From contig JAHWGX010000070.1 in assembly GCA_019323655.1 (NCBI GenBank), positions 1 to 8,669 on the forward strand: a DNA stretch of 8,669 bases, in the 5' to 3' direction. This DNA comes from Candidatus Woesearchaeota archaeon. GTDB lineage: Archaea > Nanobdellota > Nanobdellia > Woesearchaeales > GW2011-AR4. The translations under genes and the position numbers were made by a program. The notes under the pieces were generated by a model. The model made no database searches, was not told the DNA's origin, and saw only the letters and a program-made list of their open reading frames with translations. Positions 6,905 to 8,669 of the stretch are shown piece by piece; positions within the stretch are counted from its first letter, which is position 1; every line of letters starts with the position of its first letter.

Positions 6905-6942
6905 GCGAGGCTGAGCGATATGGCAGGACAGCGAAGCCTCGC
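6905..6942. repeat. GC-rich inverted repeat / possible structured RNA element
   Basis: GCGAGGCT (6905-6912) and AGCCTCGC (6935-6942) form a perfect 8-bp stem. Inside it, GA (6913-6914) faces GA (6933-6934) as a possible tandem sheared G-A pair. Two further G-C pairs follow (6915-6916 with 6931-6932), closing a 14-base loop. The element lies in the noncoding gap between DUF655 and the phosphodiesterase and is far richer in G and C than its surroundings. It has no U-tract on either strand to make it a normal terminator. It does not fold as a tRNA, and I do not see clear C/D or H/ACA boxes. Confidence 0.45.
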
Positions 6943-7017
6943 ACTAAACTTGCGGAGCAGATTAAAGAATAGTGAAACTTAACTTTAGGAAAATACTTAA
7001 TGCATGAAATAGAAATA

Positions 7018-7575
7018 TCACACATCGACAAACAACCTGTGCTTCTCTGACCCTTCGAGCTCCTCTAATATTCTCTTGATTACCAGCTTCTCAGGATCAG
7101 GAATCAGCTTAACCCTTTTCTTTATGTCGTCAAAGCTTTCAAAGGGCTTTTCCTCCCTTGCATTGATTATCTCCCACATATGCTTTTTTCCGACTCCGGG
7201 CAAAAGCTCTATCTGGTGCATTCTCGTGCTTAAAGGCCTTGCATTATTGAAAAAATCAACAAACCTTTTTTCGTTTTTCTTTAGTATATCCTTTATGACA
7301 AATTCCAGCTCGCTTTTTGCGGTTGTTGTCAGTTTTGACAGGGGGATTTTGCCCACAATGTGGTGTATTTTATCCCTTTTGCCTTCCCCTATGTAAACTT
7401 CCTCATAGAGCTGCAAATGAATCCCTTTTTTAGGAACAAGCTCCAGCAAAACAAAGTGCTCCTTGCCTACAGCTTGCGCTATGGGAGTCTTCATATACAT
7501 GGGCCTTTCATCAAGCGGATAGCCATTTGGCAAAAAGTCCAATATTACAGTGTTTTCTTCTTTTGTATGCTCCAT
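7018..7575 (-). CDS. DUF655 family protein (OB-like plus helix-hairpin-helix)
   Basis: This 185-aa protein matches the archaeal DUF655 family, a predicted nucleic-acid-binding protein of undefined role, often encoded near rRNA methyltransferase ksgA and RNA polymerase genes in other archaea. The N-terminal part (about 8-85) starts with NTVILDFLPNGYP (8-20) and contains beta-rich segments consistent with the OB-like domain. ELLPGVGKKHMWEII (123-137), followed by KPFESFDDIKKRV (143-155), is a clear helix-hairpin-helix of the DNA/RNA-binding type. I start it at the ATG at 7575, which is 4 bases after the upstream stop and just before the conserved TVILDFLP. The ATG codons at 7602 and 7608 would add a tail overlapping the upstream gene. 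It should be cotranscribed with the 307-aa gene. The usual ksgA/rpoF neighbours are not seen here. Confidence 0.9.
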   Translation of the reverse strand: MEHTKEENTVILDFLPNGYPLDERPMYMKTPIAQAVGKEHFVLLELVPKKGIHLQLYEEVYIGEGKRDKIHHIVGKIPLSKLTTTAKSELEFVIKDILKKNEKRFVDFFNNARPLSTRMHQIELLPGVGKKHMWEIINAREEKPFESFDDIKKRVKLIPDPEKLVIKRILEELEGSEKHRLFVDV

Positions 7576-7579
7576 TTTC

Positions 7580-8503
7580 TCACAAGCTTGCGGCAGATAC
7601 ATATTCATGGAATGTCTGCCTGTAATCCTCGCTTATCTTTCCAAGGCTTTTCATTGACAATGCCCTGTTCTCCTTTATTTTAAGCATCCTTTCTTTTTCA
7701 TTAATAATATATCTTATCTTGTTTTCAATTTTCTTTCTTAGCCCGGCATTCCCCTTTATCTTTGAAAATATCAGCATTTCCTTGCTGTGCTCTGTTTCAA
7801 AGCTTGACAGCAGTGCAAAAACCCACGGAACCCATTTAGCTGCAATACCTTTTTCAAATAGCTTTGCCTTCGCTTTGCCTGGCGGGGGTATTTTTGCTTC
7901 CAGGGCATCTAAAATCTCACTTTCAATCTTAAGTATTTTCTCCAGGTCTTTTATCCTTAAATTCTCAGTGCTTATTACCCTTACCCCCTTTTTTTTGTAA
8001 TCCTTCAAAAGCTTCTTGTCAAAAAATACAATTTTCTGCATCAGCTCATAAACTGTGTGCTCTATTTTATCGATATAGCCTTTTGGCAGCACTCTCCTGC
8101 TCTTTTCAAGGTACTTGACAGGCGCGCTTGACTTTACTGCTCTGACAACAAGCGATTTTTTGATTATTCCGAGCTCTTTTAAAAATGCCTCTTCAAGGTA
8201 ATTATTAATTGACTTTATCTTGTGTATTATCTTTCTTATCAATGCTATGTCCGCCCTTATTTCCTCTATTTTTCTTTTGCCCCTTAGTTTGCTTACATTT
8301 GCTGAAAAGGTTGTTATTACAAGCTCATGCAGGCTCTTTGCAAGCCTCTTTTTTTTGTTTTCAATGCTTATATTTTTTTGAAACAAGGCTTTTTGGCATT
8401 TGTCTCTTTGGGTTTTCAAAACAGCACTCTTCATGCTCTTATTGGCATCCCTTATTATGCTTTCATAGCTACCTATACGCCTCTTTTCAATATCCACCCT
8501 CAT
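7580..8503 (-). CDS. Uncharacterised lysine-rich helical protein (307 aa)
   Basis: I do not recognise this protein. It is strongly basic and almost wholly helical in appearance. There are long amphipathic stretches at about 1-60 (many K, R and E residues), 72-118 (KLRGKRKIEEIRADIALIRK onward) and 142-205 (IDKIEHTVYELMQ and IKDLEKILKIESEILDAL). A break at KIPPPGKAKAK (204-214) leads to a more hydrophobic patch, KWVPWVFALLSSF (223-235), and then further charged helices to about 295. No signal peptide, transmembrane helix, nucleotide-binding loop or metal motif is visible. Lysine density and coupling to DUF655 suggest RNA or ribosome binding, but that is only inference. The ATG at 8503 lies 28 bases after a TATA box and no Shine-Dalgarno site is present. 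The reading frame is free of stops over 924 bases, ends 4 bases before DUF655, and uses codons like its neighbours. Confidence 0.85.
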   Translation of the reverse strand: MRVDIEKRRIGSYESIIRDANKSMKSAVLKTQRDKCQKALFQKNISIENKKKRLAKSLHELVITTFSANVSKLRGKRKIEEIRADIALIRKIIHKIKSINNYLEEAFLKELGIIKKSLVVRAVKSSAPVKYLEKSRRVLPKGYIDKIEHTVYELMQKIVFFDKKLLKDYKKKGVRVISTENLRIKDLEKILKIESEILDALEAKIPPPGKAKAKLFEKGIAAKWVPWVFALLSSFETEHSKEMLIFSKIKGNAGLRKKIENKIRYIINEKERMLKIKENRALSMKSLGKISEDYRQTFHEYVSAASL

Positions 8504-8526
8504 TTTTTTGTATGTTGGAGTTTCTG

Positions 8527-8534
8527 TTTATAAA
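8527..8534 (-). promoter_or_regulatory. TATA box for the 307-aa/DUF655 operon
   Basis: TTTATAAA, within minus-strand ATATTTATAAAC, is centred about 28 bases before the ATG at 8503. The predicted start of transcription falls at or within a few bases of the ATG, so the mRNA is probably leaderless. The octamer is itself a palindrome, but spacing to the start codon supports the minus-strand reading. Confidence 0.6.
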
Positions 8535-8567
8535 TATGTCGGAATTTTAGATAACGACAAAAGTAAG

Positions 8568-8576
8568 TTATAAATA
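8568..8576 (+). promoter_or_regulatory. TATA box for the divergent plus-strand gene
   Basis: TTATAAATA follows a purine-rich AAAAGTAAG that could act as the TFB recognition element. The box is centred about 31 bases before the ATG at 8603, again predicting an almost leaderless transcript. It faces away from the TATA box at 8527-8534, making 8504-8602 a divergent promoter region. A second TATA-like CATAAATA at 8593-8600 is too close to the ATG to serve this start. Confidence 0.5.
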
Positions 8577-8602
8577 CTAGTTCTGTTTTAGGCATAAATA
8601 CC

Positions 8603-8669
8603 ATGTTAAACAAACAACAAAGAGAATTAATAATCAAATTGGAACGAGATGGCAAGAAACAACAGCAGA
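8603..8669 (+). CDS. N-terminus of an unidentified protein (cut by window edge)
   Basis: An ATG at 8603 opens a frame of 22 codons that is still open at the right edge: MLNKQQRELIIKLERDGKKQ and two more glutamines. A TATA box about 31 bases upstream supports a real start. The opening amphipathic helix, ELIIKLERDGK, is the kind seen at the start of small helix-turn-helix proteins and some recombinases, but far too little is present to name a family. It is divergent from the 307-aa gene. There is no Shine-Dalgarno site. Confidence 0.5.
   Translation, partial: MLNKQQRELIIKLERDGKKQQQ

Noticed and set aside
6900..6965. tRNA, C/D-box or H/ACA RNA in the 165-base gap
   Set aside because: No cloverleaf, T-loop or anticodon arm can be drawn, and box C/D or a properly placed ACA after a pseudouridine pocket is not seen. 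Only a generic structured element is supported.
6703..6972. Plus-strand open frame of 89 codons crossing the phosphodiesterase start and the intergenic gap
   Set aside because: Most of it is antisense to conserved catalytic motifs. The remaining tail coincides with the GC-rich stem, and no start signals precede it.
7576..7608. Upstream ATG codons (7608, 7602) as the DUF655 start
   Set aside because: They would overlap the end of the 307-aa gene and add residues not typical of the family. The ATG at 7575 sits directly before the conserved segment.

Overview
The window looks like a piece of an AT-rich archaeal chromosome, most likely from a small-genome DPANN-type lineage such as Woesearchaeota or a relative. 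This is inferred from four things: a DUF655 protein (an archaeal family with OB-like and helix-hairpin-helix parts); TATA boxes placed 25-40 bases before start codons; very short or absent 5' leaders with almost no Shine-Dalgarno motifs; and one gene with the archaeal GGTGAT ribosome-binding site. No rRNA, tRNA or CRISPR array was seen.

All the long genes lie on the minus strand, so transcription reads from right to left. From the right edge there is the first 22 codons of a plus-strand gene (8603 onward), then a 99-base divergent promoter region. Next comes a two-gene unit: a 307-aa lysine-rich helical protein of unknown function, followed 4 bases later by DUF655. A 165-base gap follows, holding a GC-rich inverted repeat that stands out against the AT-rich background. 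After it are a glycerophosphodiester phosphodiesterase and a 67-base gap with a good TATA box. The main operon comes next: carA, a TauE/SafE-type membrane permease, a Nudix hydrolase and carB, with junctions of -14, +6 and +4 bases. Last is a 78-aa gene with its own TATA box and ribosome-binding site. At the left edge, a plus-strand fragment resembling the C-terminus of a DDE transposase converges on that small gene.

CarA and CarB together make carbamoyl phosphate from glutamine, bicarbonate and ATP, feeding pyrimidine and arginine synthesis. Two points deserve attention. Both subunits carry sequence signatures that I associate with the eukaryotic CAD and Bacteroidota forms rather than with the E. 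coli-like form, which suggests horizontal transfer. In addition, the two subunit genes are separated by a permease gene and a Nudix gene that are translationally packed between them. The most uncertain items are the 307-aa protein, the 78-aa protein, the GC-rich hairpin and the mobile-element remnant.
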